A stretch of 64,000 bases of DNA from Phalacrocorax aristotelis (lineage: Eukaryota; Chordata; Aves; Suliformes; Phalacrocoracidae). The position numbers were made by a program, and so were the translations under genes. How positions within the stretch are numbered: the stretch's first letter is position 1; each line of letters starts with the position of its first letter. Below the pieces are notes generated by a model that saw nothing but the letters and a program-made list of their open reading frames with translations, ran no database searches and had not been told where the DNA came from. The stretch spans positions 12,878,041 to 12,942,040 of the forward strand of contig NC_134279.1 of the NCBI RefSeq assembly GCF_949628215.1. Direction: 5' to 3'. This document shows, piece by piece, positions 24,953-38,936 of this stretch.

Positions 24953-27900
24953 AAAAAAGACATTATACATTATAAGCCTATGTATATTTATACACTATAA
25001 ATAATGTTATAAAGAAATGGAGAGAATATATGCAGCAGCTATTTAAAATTAATTATAAAAATATTTTATTCTACTTAATTATTCCAAAGACAAAGGAATA
25101 TTCTGGAATAATCAAAGCTAAATCCTCAACAAAGAAAAAATTGAGGCATTAGGCAGCGAGTTGTGAACACACTCCAGCTTTTACTCAAGCTCCAAGTTGC
25201 ATATTTCCAAACTTGCCATGCTCTACTTTTGACACTCTTTCCAGACATTTTTAGGAAAAGATACAGTCTCTTAGCACTGGTATAGAAATTCATCAAATAT
25301 TCAAGTAACTTCAAACAAATCTACAAGAGTTTTCCACCTAAATTGCTTTATGAATCAATTCTTACGGAATTTAAATTTTACCAAAACATCTTACATTTGT
25401 GTTATTCAGGGAAGCAACACTCTGGAAAATGAACAGATATTGGAAAAGTTGAAGAAGAGAGTAGATTGAAATCAATGCTGCCTCAAAAGCAAGAGTCTAG
25501 AATTTTCTAACAAAAAACACCCCACCCCCCACCCCATGAACTTTCAACAACATAATTTAAATTGCAAAGTTTCATCATGTTGGTGGAGTGCAGGGGTACT
25601 GTGACAATTCCTTCCCAGCTCTTAGCTAAATAATTTAATTAAATAACACACTTTTTTTTTTTTTGTTAATCGGTGATCTCGCCTATAAGACAGAGCAGTG
25701 TCTGCTCTTCAGTCACAGTATTTTAATGAGGACTAACATCCCAGACCCACCTAACAACCACAAGGCCACGTGAGAGAAACATAATAGTGCCGTCTATTCA
25801 GGAACACAATCTGCTTCTAAACAAGAGACATGTGACAAGGACAAGAGAAATTTTGTCCCTCACCACATAACAACTTGTACTGCAGTGTGTGTAGCAACCT
25901 TCTGCATCGGAACAATTCACACAGTCAGACACAGGTGGCTTCTTTGTCACAATTTGAAAATTCTAGTTACAAGCAGCATTAAAAATATATGTAGATTTAG
26001 ATAACTATTATTGTAAAAACAAAGGCAAGTATGTAAAAACACATATTCCTTTGCTCAGATTGTACTTTCTTAAGTTATGATCTGCTGACAAAAGCACTTC
26101 TTTATCATAGTACTGAAGAGCCAGGGAAATAACTTGTGATGGTCATTGTGCCTCTTTTGCCAGCAGATTCTTTAAAGAACCCCCTGAACATTGCTGAAAG
26201 ATTTAAAGGAAAATATAGAAAGCAGTCTATAATTCTAAATGGGCCAAGAGGGAAGTTTTAGACTGAAAATAAGGTGTTTGGACCCAAACATTATTAGAAC
26301 AGTTATTATTACCAATTCCTAAATGAAGCTATTAAACATTGATTGAATCAGAAAAACAAAAAAATTAAATCAAAATTAAAGTCTTTGTGATTAGTACCTC
26401 TGATTTGTTCTAAATTAAGACACTAATCCTCTCTCCCCAAGTTGAGCCAAAAGCAGTAAATATCCATACATCACCGTTCATAATACGTGAAGTAGTTAAT
26501 GTGTGAACAATCCTTGGCGTCAACCAGAGTAGTTCGGAATAAATTATCACTATTCAATATAAATAAAACTGATACAGACTGGCTCAAGGGCGGTGAAAGA
26601 AAGAATATTTTCCCAAAGGAAAGTTAAACATACAGTAATAAACTGACAGGCTAAAAATACATGTCTATGCATGACACCCCTGCCCTGTTGGCTTGCATTA
26701 TCCCCAAAGATAATGGTACCTGAACTTTGAACAAAGTGATCTCCCAACAGGGAACAACAGATAAAATATGCTTTTAGATTGAGATTTAATCCATCTTAAC
26801 CAACATATTCTTGTTAATTATTTTCAGTAGGCATGTATAATTAATTTATTAATTTGGACAGCCGTTTATTCATACCTTGTTTATAGTCAAGATGGGAAAT
26901 AATGAATATTCAAGTGTTTTAGCTCTTTTTTAGCTTCTTCTGTATTTCAAGATAACTGTATTTCAAGTGGACTGTGCAGTACCTACAAATACAAGTACTC
27001 TTATGAACATTTGAAATATTTATGACTGTGGGCTACATCTAATAAATAAAAACAAGTAATTTTCACAGTTTGCCCTGAATGTATCCACTTATTTTTATGC
27101 ATGACTTACAGTGTAGATTCTTCCTATAAAGAAAAATTGCAGCTTACAGAAAAATACAGATACATCCTAGCATGATGATAGGACTGAAGTAAAAAGATCT
27201 CGGAAATTTAAGAATTAAAAAAATAACAGTTTTGGCTCACCTGGAGTTACTGACATGCCTATTATTGGTAAGTTATATGGGAAGAGGAGTTTTATTCAAT
27301 GTCCACTAGTTTATTAATCTCTCTCAAAACAGCAGTAATTCTAATCAGCTAGAAAGAAGCTGTATGTTACAGAGATCATGAAACAGAGCCCTGCCCGGTA
27401 GCTGAACAGCTAGCAAGGAAGAAAAAAAATATAATTCAAGTCCTGCCTGACTCCTCACTGCTTTGATGATAAACTTCATTAATAAGGACTATTCTTCTGT
27501 GTGCATTACCAAATTTCCCCACCCAGCCCTAGGAACAGAATGGTATTTTACAGATCTGTATACAGTAAACTACATTTTTTTCTTTTAGGTTTTGCACAAA
27601 TTTCTTTTTCTTAGTTTCTTGACAGTTAAGAAACTGCATGGTAAGATGATCATGATTCTTTTTTCTAATTTTAATACGTTGAATAATTGTGTGCTTACAA
27701 CCATATGGAAGAAGAAATTACATATGTGGTTAGACATTCACCTCCAACAAAGCTGTCAGCCTGCCTTGCAACGGTCACATCACTGACAGGAAATACCAGA
27801 CAGCAGAGGAAGTCATTGCACACACATCAGTCATCTCACCAAAATAATGATACAAATTGCAGTATGTCCAATTTATTATATCACTATTATTCATTATTAT

Positions 27901-29114
27901 TACATGGTTTTAAGTTCAGTTGGCAAACAGCATGTTTTTTCCTTACTGAGTTTTCATAGACTGAGAAAAAGCAATCCTATTCTATCTCTAGTCACTATTT
28001 TTCTATTTCTTACTAGGGATATCATATCCTGCATGTTATTGTCAGGGAACTGTCTTTTAAACTGGAAAATACATGTAATAAAGAGAGTAGATTCATGCCA
28101 AGCCCAGAACATACAACTCTCTTTAGTTTAAGGCAGTAAGTCCCACAGCAGTGAGAGGTATCGAGCCTATTCCAACAGTCTTGGAAAAGCAACAAAGATG
28201 GAATATGCCTAGTAAATGGGTTTTACCAAATCATGTTTAACACAACTACTATGTCTCTTTTACTACTGACCCCAATCATAAGTTTCTCTGTTTTACACAT
28301 GGCCCACCTAGTCCAGCATTCAAAACCAGGAACTTAACAGATGTGAGCAGTGGAAGCTAGACCCAATCCAAAAGCTTTCCAAGCACCAGCTTTTCTTGAT
28401 TCAGTCTAATAAAATGTAGCTACTGCTTTTTAATCAAATAAGGATTTCCATATATTCCAGTGACTGCCCTCGTCCTTTACTGGCAAACAAAGAATGTTTT
28501 CCCATTCCCATATTATGTTTCCTTATTTAAATATGTACTCATCCAAATCCCACAAACAATGCATATTTTGGTTTGCAGAGAGCTGATTTTCTGGGTGAAT
28601 TATAATAAGGAGTAAGAAAAAAGCAGTCTAAATACAAGTGAACACAATGCAGAGTTAAAAAAAAAGCTAACATTTTGCCTTTTCGATTCTATTTTAATAC
28701 TGTATTTCATGTAGGTAAGGAAATGACATAAAAAGTTGGTTTATATCTAATTACTGTAGTGTTCTGTTACCTTTAGAACTGTCATTTTAAGGTAGAAGCT
28801 TATACAAGAAAACTCCAGGGAAATGGTTTGTCAGTTTAGTAAAACCATCCCACTGATTTTTTTCATGTTTGTGATGCAAAGTTTACAGATGATGTATTAG
28901 GTATAGTGAATGAACAGAGAAGGCATGCACAAACAAAAATAAAGTAAAATTTAGACCATACTTCAGCCAATGCAGAAATGTGCAATAATCAACTCAGTCT
29001 GATAATTGATCATTGCTTTAGTACCCTACGAGATCATAAGAGGTCAGAAAACTACTCCTGAAAACCTTCCATTTTTTTTTTTATAATCAGGATTACATGA
29101 ATTGTTCACTCCTT

Positions 29115-29164
29115 TTATATATATACACACACCCCTATATAGATATACATACACACATATATAG
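29115..29164 (+). repeat. TA/CA dinucleotide-rich microsatellite
   Basis: Alternating TA and CA units with short interruptions. An imperfect microsatellite. Confidence 0.75.
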
Positions 29165-32100
29165 ATGAAATACATTTATATAAACTTGCAATGGATAACT
29201 GCAAATGCCGGTTTAATTAAGGGACATGAGGACTCAGGGCATCCATCAACTTCTAATTGATTTCGTTTCCAGGCTTGTCTGCAAGAGTCATCTAAACTGA
29301 AAACTGTCAAAGCAAGCATACAGCAAACTAGGTCACTTATTTGATCCAATATGCAATTTCCTACAAATTACTAAATTAACATGAAGATTAAAACTTTCCA
29401 GGAATAAATTGAACCCCTTCCTCTCGTTCTCCACATTTGGCGCCTGCCTTCCTCTATTTTTTCTTCTAATTGAAGTTCCTTGTCCTTCTTCCCCCTCAGT
29501 TTCCACAGCCCTCAAAATTTATATTATCCATCCCCGATTCAATAAAAGGAGGATAGATTAATCTTATTTGTGTCTACAAGTAATTTTATGTTTTATATAG
29601 AAGCTTGAATGAACAAAACTCACTGACAGTTACAGATCTCTTCATAACTTGCACGGGTTTTAATACATTGGCTGCTCCTACAAAATTCTTTTTCTCTGGT
29701 GCGTGATCTCTAATCAAAAAGTAACAACTTGCACAGTTTCCACATCAAACTTAAAAATCATGGGGTTTTTTTATTTGTCTTTATTCAGTCCTAACTAATT
29801 CAGCAATTTGATAGCATCTGGCTTGTCACTACTTTACCTTGCTGATAACTTAATATCTTATTTCAAGGTAATGTTACCCCCCAGGACTGTATAAATGGAA
29901 AGATTCTGGACTTTGACCATTCCCTTTGGAAATGTGAAACAATGTCTCCTGTAGGTGTGAGATGCCAGACTCCATGGAACAGCAATGAGAAAAAGGACAC
30001 AATTTTCTCACAACTGCAATTTTTTTTGCATCACCCAGTGAGAACCGGACAGTGTCTTTTCTAACAGCTTTTCCTTCCCAGGACCAACGCTCCCATCATG
30101 AATCATTGCCATACTAAATTTTCCCACTTCAAGTATTTATAGATGTTCACTTTGCTGAAAAACAAAGCGAGCTTTATTAACCTACCAAAAACTATCTAAG
30201 AAACACAGCATTATTGGGAACAGGGAACTTTTTAGAAGGCCTCCTGATTTTTTATGCGAATCTTTTCATTGCTACTATCATGCATAGGAACGAGAGAAGA
30301 AATTGCAGAGTCCATTTTTTTTTTTTCAATAGCAGCAATAGTGTAGCAAAGCAGAGGGGAAAAATATTTTAGAGTCATTAAGAGATACAAAAACATAAAT
30401 GGAATAAATAGGTGAAATACTTGAGGATCACTTAAAATAATTACATAGTACATGAAATAACAATATAATATATGATAGGATTTAATGGGGATGAAATCAA
30501 AGGTTGGTTATCTCCGTTCACATTGAACAACAGGCTGTTCCATTTGTGACTTTTTGTGAAGAATGTATTTTATTTCTTAAAACTTGAAGTCTTTTATCAC
30601 CACACCTTTAAATGAAATGAAACAGTTACCACAGCTAAAAATGTTGATCAAGGCAATGTGATAGACTCCAAAATTGTTTCACTCTAAAGATATTGGAATA
30701 AGGAAGCTAACAGAGTTATTCAATCTTTGGGCCAAAGGTGTCATGAAACATAACAGCACAGTATGCCCTCTGGTAGTCTGGGCTGTCATCCTGAACAACT
30801 ATGTGATACAAAACCACCTTGTAGCATCAAACTTCACCTGACCCAATACAATTTAGAATTTTTTTTCACCTGTCAGGTATGAAGAGACCAGCATTAGAAT
30901 CTGTTCAATTCAAAGATTAAATGCAAATGAGGTAAAGCTTGCAGATGTGTTGTCACTTGCAAAACTTGGAAGGATGCAGGTTTTAAAACCATTCAGGGCA
31001 TGTTTCATGAGCAATTGTACAAGTCCTTCCAAACTACCGTGTAAAAATGCTTTTGGGAAGAAATTACATAAAAGCAGGGAGTAGGATTATTTATTTCTTA
31101 TTACTCTGGCAGAGAAGTAGGACTAAATAGGAAAGTCATTTATACCTTTTACTATTCCAGACAACTTTTTCTAGTCAGGATTCTGATATCATAGAAAAGA
31201 TAGGGTGCCACAGTAAGAGTAAATACATTGGGCCAGAGTCTGTGCTTACATGAGCAGGTGCAGACATTCACAGTGGCTCTTGTTTTGGTCAGATATAATT
31301 AGGTTAGGCTAGAACAGATGGAAGTTGTGTTTAATCATGGCTTTAGCATAAAAGCCTCCCTGAAGTAAAAAAAGAACTGACTTAGTAACTAATGGCTACG
31401 TTCTGCTAGTCACTAATAAGAGTTAAATCAGTATTTAGTTATTTAGTTACATGATGCAATTAGGTTAAGAAAACACTTCTTTTAACATTTATTTTGTGTA
31501 CTAATATTTCATCATGATTAAGATGTAAATGACCAATTACTCCATTCACAAATGTGGTCTAATTCTTCTGGACACTTAAATTTTGCTAAAACAATTGCTC
31601 TTATCATAGTCTATAGTATGCAGCAAGACACCAAATTAGGATTATCACATAGATAAATCGTAAAAAAACAGGCTATGCAGAAGATGCATTAAAGGATTTT
31701 ACCAACAGAACATGAGTTATAGTATTTAGAAAAATAATATGAAGTATTGAGTATGCTATTTACAATATACATGTTAGTTACATGCTACAATATAGAATTA
31801 TTGTTATAAGACTGACTAATAAGGAAGGTCGCCTCTTATTCATAGAGAGGCAGCAGGAATTTCTTCTGTAAATTAGATTTCAAGGCTTTAGATTGCATCT
31901 GCAGGTGGATACGTACAAAATAAATATGAACAAGTACTGCTGAAGAATCAGCTGAACCAAAGCCAATATATAAACCAAACAATGTTGTTACAAGGAATGG
32001 AGGGAAAGTACGGAAAACCCTCTAACACTAATGCAAAGACCGTTAAATGAAATCTGAACAGAAATCCATCTTAGGGAATGCATCCAAAAAGAAATTAAAA

Positions 32101-32811
32101 ACAGATTTGATCCAGGGCAGATGTGGAGAAGGAATTTTAAAAGCTGAAATCTAATGTGAACTTATTCTTTCCAACAACAGTATGATTGGGTTTTTCGTTT
32201 GCTTGTTTTGTTTTCTGGGCACATCAAAACTATTCTGTCCAGAGTGAAGTTTCCAATAGTAAATTGACACCACAATATATTAATTTTCCTTATGAAAAAT
32301 ACTTTTCTATCTTTTGAAGTTGTTTTAAGCTAAATTAAGTAAACTACTGTATATGTTTATAAATGTATGATTATTCTTTGCATATGGACAAATAATACCA
32401 AATTTCAAAATGGACATTGGAAAACTTGAGAAAAAATGTTGGAGATGTCGTAAATAGACAAAATCCAAAATTTACACATAGGCAAATAAACGGTAAATGT
32501 TAAACATTAGAAGTTATAATTTGGAGTTTAAAAATGATAAATTACTGCTTCTAATTATTTCACTGCATCTCAGATGAATCCAGCAATGAACTGCATAAAT
32601 GTTTTATGTAAAATAAAGCTATTTTGCTAACAGTTTAGTTTCATATTTATGTAGCATGCTTAGAGCTGTGACAGTTTTCAGTAACAGTGTAGTTGAAAAT
32701 ATGCAGTGTTAATCCATACCATTGGAATCACATTGTGCCTTTTCATCTCCTTCCAGTGACAATAAAAATGATGGAATCAAGATGAGTTGCTAGAATGTGG
32801 GCAGGATGCCT

Positions 32812-32838
32812 CACATATATATACACACACCCACATAT
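32812..32838 (+). repeat. TA/CA dinucleotide microsatellite
   Basis: A short TATATA run is followed by CACACA, similar to the tract at 29115. Confidence 0.7.
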
Positions 32839-33499
32839 CATTATAACTGGATTGAGTGTTTGGACATTGAGATGGGGAAATAGTTAATTCAGCAAGGAAT
32901 ACTTCTTTCATAAATGTACTGTTAAAAAGTAAAAAAAAAAATATCAAGGGATATTACCGAAGCAATAAAGAGGAACACATACACAGACTTAATGGTATGG
33001 CATAGTATTTATGTTAAATAATGTTCCTTCAATATTTAGAAAGTTGAATGCACACACAAAAAAATTACTGCTTCTCTTACCTGTGCTCAGCATCGAACTC
33101 TAAACTGTAACTTCTGGTGGCATTTTATGCCCGTTATAATCACTATCATACAAGGTTCAGCTGGCCTTATTATTAGAAAAGATGGATTAATAATCACTTT
33201 TTAGATTCCATTAGGAACCACCTGCCCTCCAGATTTTACAGAAACAGCTTTCTTATTTGAAAAATATTCTGAACCATGTTGTGTGTCCCATGGTAGCCCC
33301 AGATTAGTTTTCTATTATTCTTATTGCTATTATTAAAAATGAATTAATCTTCTGCCCTTGGGAATGGCAGATCAGAATGGCTCTTGAAAACCCTAGCAAT
33401 GTAAGTTTGGCTCGATTTAAAGGTTTGCAGCCCGAGGTTACTGGCAAAAGGTAGAGAAACTCACTAAAAAAAAAAAAAGACAATTTGATCACTTTAGTT

Positions 33500-33680
33500 G
33501 CTGCCATTCAAAGCTCAATGTACTAATGTAAATTGCCATTGATTTCACTTAATGCACCAGCCTGAATTGTGACAGCTGATGGCCTTGATTCATGATCACT
33601 GTCAAACTGAACAGCAGCAGCTGAAGTGGATGCCACTCCCTTTGGTAATAACACACATTTGTCTTGCACAGTAAAGTGCA
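33500..33680. promoter_or_regulatory. Candidate conserved non-coding (enhancer-like) block
   Basis: The block is less AT-rich than its flanks and carries spaced motifs. TGACAG (33570-33575) and CTGTCA (33599-33604) form an inverted pair typical of MEIS/TGIF sites, with E-boxes CAGCTG at 33573-33578 and 33618-33623. There is no coding frame or splice context. The composition resembles deeply conserved vertebrate enhancers, but conservation cannot be measured here. Confidence 0.3.
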
Positions 33681-36600
33681 AATACAACCAGTTAAAAAGA
33701 ACTTTTCTGAAGATCTACATACACACATGGGGCGGGGAAGAAAAAAGTCAGATATTTATGCTCTCTGGAGCAAGAGAGATCTGGTACAAGAAGCCTAGGA
33801 TCTGAGAGCTAGCTCTAGACTACTATGCACTACACTAACTCACCATTCTTTCGACTAAAAGCCACTTTCCATCCAAATATATAATAAGCACATAGCCATT
33901 GAAATACAGATAAATTACTTCTGAAGATCTTCGCTCCCTCAGAAATGAAGAATATATAACAAATTACTTTGGAGAACAGCTTGATTTGCTCCCCACCTGA
34001 GTACCTGGATAATTCAGAACAGAGGAAGACATTACAGCTGTCCTATCCTTTCATATAAATATATATCTATCTGCCTATTGGCATATTACCATGGAATATC
34101 TCCGCACTCACATGCTGTGAATAGAAACACGTTTGTGAATTAGATTCAGAGGTTTAATGAAGTATTTAATGAAGGAAACTGAGTTTAAAAAAATATATAG
34201 TTAAAAGGAGATAAGACTATAACACACATTCTCCAGCTCTCTCACGGTCACATTGGAGAGTGCCTTCTGAGTTCAGACTTACACAAGCTTCTGTCTAGTT
34301 ATCCTATGGGGCCTACATTAGTTCATAACCTACCGCATACAGACAACAATGAGCTGTTTTTAAGGTGTTAATATTTATCAGAGAGAAAACTGCTTAGAGA
34401 AAACTTCATTAGAAATTAATTTCAAGCAGCATCCTTCATATAATAACAAAAACTTGCTCTTAAAATTAAAGAACAATGGTATGAATATTGATAATCCAGG
34501 TTTTGTATCACAGAAAATGAAAGGGGAAAAAAAGGCCAAGAGGATAATTACATAAAACATTAAAAATATTCCTTAGAGTTCCCTGCAATATCTCATAGAA
34601 TGGTTTCTGCAAAGAAGGAAGTTTGAATATCATGACAATGTAAAATTTCAAAGTGAGACTTAAATGAAGAGCAGGTACATTGATGAAAGTAAACAGTATC
34701 TACTGCACTCCCTTTATCCACAGAGTGAGTCATCTCATCACAGAAGTCAATTGGGTTGGTTGAGTACTATTTGCATTCGTTAAATCCATGCTCTACTTCC
34801 AGCAGGAGTTATTAGGGAGTTATGACATAAAAGCAGTATAGCGAAGGCTAGAGGCTTTGTGGCTCTCTGCTAAGTCCGTGGGATACCATTTCATAGCTTT
34901 TTTCAGTGTTGCCATATTGTAGTACAGACCACCAAATTTGATTTGTCTTCAAGAATAACTCAAAAATATTTCAAAGCATTATGAAAAACCATAGCAAAGA
35001 AGAGATTAAATAAAAACGTTAAGCATCCGACAGAAAAAAAATAGACCATAGTTTCAGACATGTAAAAGAGAAAGCAAGGATTCACAAAAGTGGAGGAAGT
35101 TGCCTCAAACCAAATTTGAAAAAGGTGCATTTGTCTTGAAGTTACTGTAAACCAATCAGGCAGGACAGCAGGCCTCTGCAATTCAGTACTTCCATTTTCC
35201 ACCTTTTCCAATAACTTTATGTAGTATCTACTGTCCGTAAAACCTCATGAATTTTCATATAGAAGGACTGCTATTGCGTACAAAAAGAATAGGCAGCTTA
35301 TAATTTATTAACCGTCAGTATCTTAGCTTTACATTTTAATAAACAAAATATATATGCTTTTAGGAGGAATAAACTCACATATCTGTAGCAGTTGTGGGGT
35401 TTTTAGACCTTTTTTTGAAAGTGATAGTAAGTAATTTAAATAAAACAAATACATTTAATGAACTGGACCTATTTTCTAGCACATCTGCTTAGCAACATTT
35501 TTATTTCAGTATCTTTAGTGATTGTAGTACAGAGCTAATTAAAGAAAAAACCCACAAAGAATAGAAAACAGCAGGCTCACAAGCTTCTTGTAAAAAAAAA
35601 TAAAAAAATAAAAAATCCTATGCCGGCTAATACAGATTCCTTAATGGTTCAGTTGTTTCATATTTATTCTCAGCTCTCAAGGATATCCCAGATTGCACTG
35701 ACTTGGTTATCCCCACACTAATCGTTTGCATTTCCTTTTACTAAGACAAGGGTAATGCCCAGCAGATTGCTTTAAGCTTTCTAGAAAATAATATTATGAA
35801 ACTTTAATATATTGTTTTAAGATCACTAACTTAAATTTGGCAACTTGCAATTCCATATTTAATAACCTAACATTGCCTTCTTGTGGGGAGAAAAAAAGAA
35901 AAATAAAGAAGATATCTAACTTTTAAAGCAAGCATTGCTGTCACCTTTCTGAACCAAGTCTTTGTCCTTACTTACATATGTATCATTTTTCAGTAATTGA
36001 ACTGTCAACTGTCATTTAGTATTTTTATTAATGCATTGCTTTTAAGTCAGTCAATTAGTCTGAAAGCCATTTCATTTTATAATGATTTACTTCCATTTTT
36101 ATTGCCTTGTTCTCATCATTGAGAAATGCCCACATTAGTATAAGTATGAAGTGCTATAATAAGTATGTGAAGCTGAAGTAGCAGTCTGTGTTTTGAATTC
36201 CTGTTTTTAAGGGACAAAACCACCTGCGAAAACAGATGATCAACTTTTACCAAAAAAGTTTACATTTTAATAATAAATTATTGAAAAAAACTTGTGCAGA
36301 ATTAGATTGACAGAAATGAGGCTTTAGCACGTTCTCTTTCAAGTAAATTCAGCTTGGCAGTCCTAGCAAATCTCTTATACAACAACCACAGATGCTCTGC
36401 ACCATTCTGATTCACTGACAACCAGAAGAAAACAGGTTTGTTACAACCTGATGAACTAGGTTTAAAACTTTTCTTCCACATAAAAGCTAAGAGTCTGTCC
36501 ATATCTGCCAGCTACTCCAGGTCAACAGCATTGCTGGAGTCCTGTCACCCAATTACTTCAACACTGATGCTCATTTATCTAGTCCCTTTCAACATTTGTC

Positions 36601-37380
36601 TTTCTAGACAGTCTTTCTGGAGAAATTCCTTTCCAAGTAATCATTAGTTTGGAAGAGGCACTCTGCGCATTGTAAAGTACAAACCTTTTTGGCAAAGACA
36701 TGACTGCATTTAGACAAGTGGTGAAAGGAAGGGCCTTTGTAATATTGGTCAAATCACCTTTATCAAACAGATTTTCCTCTACTTTCTATTACAGCATTCC
36801 CCACAAGAAAACTGCAAGTTGGACATGAGGAGGACATGCTTTGGAACCAGCACAGAAGAGTTCAGGTGCTTGCTTATGTTAACGTGGCACCTGTTGGTTT
36901 AGTTCTTTGCTAGCATCAATCTTCCTTTCTCCAAGACCTTCCAAACACGATTTCCTCACTGCAGATTTTAAAACACAGTCTGAAATCTATGTATAAAAAT
37001 GCAGCATACAATATTAATCAAAATATATTTACTACAGTGAAGTGAAAAATTGTTCTGTCCTTTTAAGACAACAACCAAAACCAAGACAAGCAGAAAGTCT
37101 TTGGATTGCTTTTGGCAACTTGAATGCTTGAGACTATCTTGATTATTTTGAGTAGATAATTTGTTAAAGATGGAATGTGCTTCATAAAAGGCAAAAGAAA
37201 AAGAAAAGAATGGCCCAGTCAAAACTAAGGACCATATTTCTTTCAACCAAAAAGCTTTTATGACACACCTGTGCTTTTATAAACAGTGTCAGCAAAACAA
37301 ACTTTGCCAACAATATGAAATTCTTATAAACGTCTATTACTAATTTCTGAATTTTAGCTTTATATTTGAATGCATTTTAA
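33681..37380. other. AT-rich non-coding stretch, no gene recognised
   Basis: No gene or transposon is recognised. Scattered A-rich runs occur (for example about 35593-35615). Small open frames near 34960-35211 and 36302-36647 lie on both strands with no recognisable motif. Confidence 0.55.
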
Positions 37381-37386
37381 TGCCCG

Positions 37387-37405
37387 CCCCCCCCCCCCCC
37401 CCCCC
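37387..37405 (+). repeat. Poly-C homopolymer (C19)
   Basis: Nineteen uninterrupted C, preceded by CCCG. The true length may be uncertain in the assembly. Confidence 0.85.
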
Positions 37406-37913
37406 AAATCAGGCAGCACAAAGTATAATCACTGTCACCTTAATGGTAAAAAAGTACTTCAAACATCTGCTGACCTTTGGGGAGAGGCTGGCTGCAGTTC
37501 TCTGGTGTCAGGATTTCAGGCAGGGCTATGGTAATTGTGGAAAGGACCTTCAGTATTATATGAAATTACATGTTTAGCATGTTAATCCTTAAATAAGAAT
37601 AAAGGTAAGTCATAAAAATATAGCTATTAATAACAACATCTTCTCTCTGAAGTTATCCGACACCTCCTAATTAACTTCGATGATTTATTGACCTATTTTT
37701 ATAGATGTAGTAGCTCAAGATAAGTGGCTCAAGGACACATTGAATCCTGTAGTAAGCCAGAGTCAAATATTCATCTCCTTATTCCCCGCTTCATTCTTTA
37801 AACAGATTATCTTCTGAATGTGCAGCATTAAGACAAGTCTTGCACTTGTCTTCTACTTCAAACTGTGGTTTGATATGTGAGAAATATGAGGTAAAATACA
37901 GCTAAACTCTTAC

Positions 37914-38033
37914 CACATTCCAGAGTTAAGGAACTGGCCCAAGTCAGTGTCGTCCCATTCATACAAGCAATTCCAGCAGAGACGTTTTTCCCCCGTGATA
38001 CGATTAGCAATACTGAGGTACAAAGGACAGGTG
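37914..38033 (-). other. Candidate internal coding exon, product not recognised
   Basis: Read on the minus strand, a long pyrimidine tract (TTTTTCCCCCTCCTG) leads to a CAG acceptor, and the segment ends at a good donor (GTG then GTAAGAG). It is 120 bp, a multiple of three, richer in G+C than its flanks and retains several CpGs. Two frames are open: phase 2 (begins TCPLYLSIANRITGEK and contains RLCWNCLYEW) and phase 1 (begins PVLCTSVLLIVSRGK with two possible N-glycosylation sequons). The third frame has a stop. Phase 2 continues in frame from the candidate at 41117-41201 when that is read from phase 1. The paired cysteines in CWNC could suggest a disulfide or zinc-binding segment, but no family is recognised. 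Confidence 0.4.
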
Positions 38034-38299
38034 CTGCAAGATGAACAGGAGGGGGAAAAAGTGTGTGTTGTATATTATGTTACATTATAATTCTTCTTAT
38101 ATGAACTACATATTGGATATGTTGCAATATATATGTTATGTGCATTTATATATGGATACATCTTCATCAACAAGCATGTGAGTGAGAAGGTCCCTTCAAA
38201 TTTCAAACTAAACAGCAAAGAGTCAGTTCTAAATTATTCTGTAAGACCACTGTAAATTATTTCAAGCTAGAACGGTTCTCCCACATGTATCTAAAATAT

Positions 38300-38600
38300 G
38301 ACTTTTACTCTATTGCATCACAGGATAATTCAGGGTTGTAGGGCAATGATTAAGTGACAAATGTTTCAATTAATTGTGTGGTTTTTTAAAGGTTCACAAG
38401 GGAAAGGGCAGGACAGATTAATTGATTTCTTTTACAACAATGCTGCTACTGCTAATTAAATCTTTCATTAACATCTTATTAGAATGGGAAATATCCATCT
38501 CTTTCCTTTTATCTCTTGTGTTCATTGATAAAAATAGTATTATAAATTTGCACGTGTTGCTGTGTTCCTGATAATTACAAGAGCCTAGCAGACCCATTCT
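38300..38600. promoter_or_regulatory. Candidate conserved non-coding (enhancer-like) block
   Basis: Homeodomain-type TAATTA cores occur at 38453-38458 and 38572-38577. Near-matches TTAATTG lie near 38371 and 38419, with a SOX-like ACAAT near 38437 and a CACGTG E-box at 38551-38556. It sits between a candidate exon and the CR1 insertion. The motif mix is enhancer-like; AT-richness makes chance matches likely. Confidence 0.28.
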
Positions 38601-38936
38601 GCTCTTTCATCTTACTCAAAATATGAAGATTATGGACAAAATGGAGGAACTTATAAAAAAATTACTCCCTCTTTCTTTGAAAGGAAAACATATTTCCAGT
38701 TACACAGACATTTCCACTGACATCAGTGAGGGCTCTGAGATTTCTGGGAAATGGGTTCTCTTTAATCCTGATTTTTGCTGTCACTGAAGTTCCTCTCTAT
38801 CTCCTGGTCATAGCTGTCGTCTTTTTCAACTCACTAATTGACAGCCTTGAACATGAAAATCCATCTAAATCAGATCACTGGTGTGGCAGAGGCTGTTAAC
38901 CAAAAGGATAACCCTGAAGTGGAGAAAAAAAGAACA

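Larger units (their letters stand above)
23260..33499. other. Long AT-rich non-coding stretch, no gene recognised
   Basis: It holds a perfect 18-bp palindrome at 24935-24952, TA/CA dinucleotide patches at 29115-29164 and 32812-32838, an octamer ATGCAAAT at 30921-30928 and a CACGTG E-box at 25767-25772. No exon pair with good splice sites and an unambiguous open frame was found. Most likely intron or intergenic. Confidence 0.6.
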
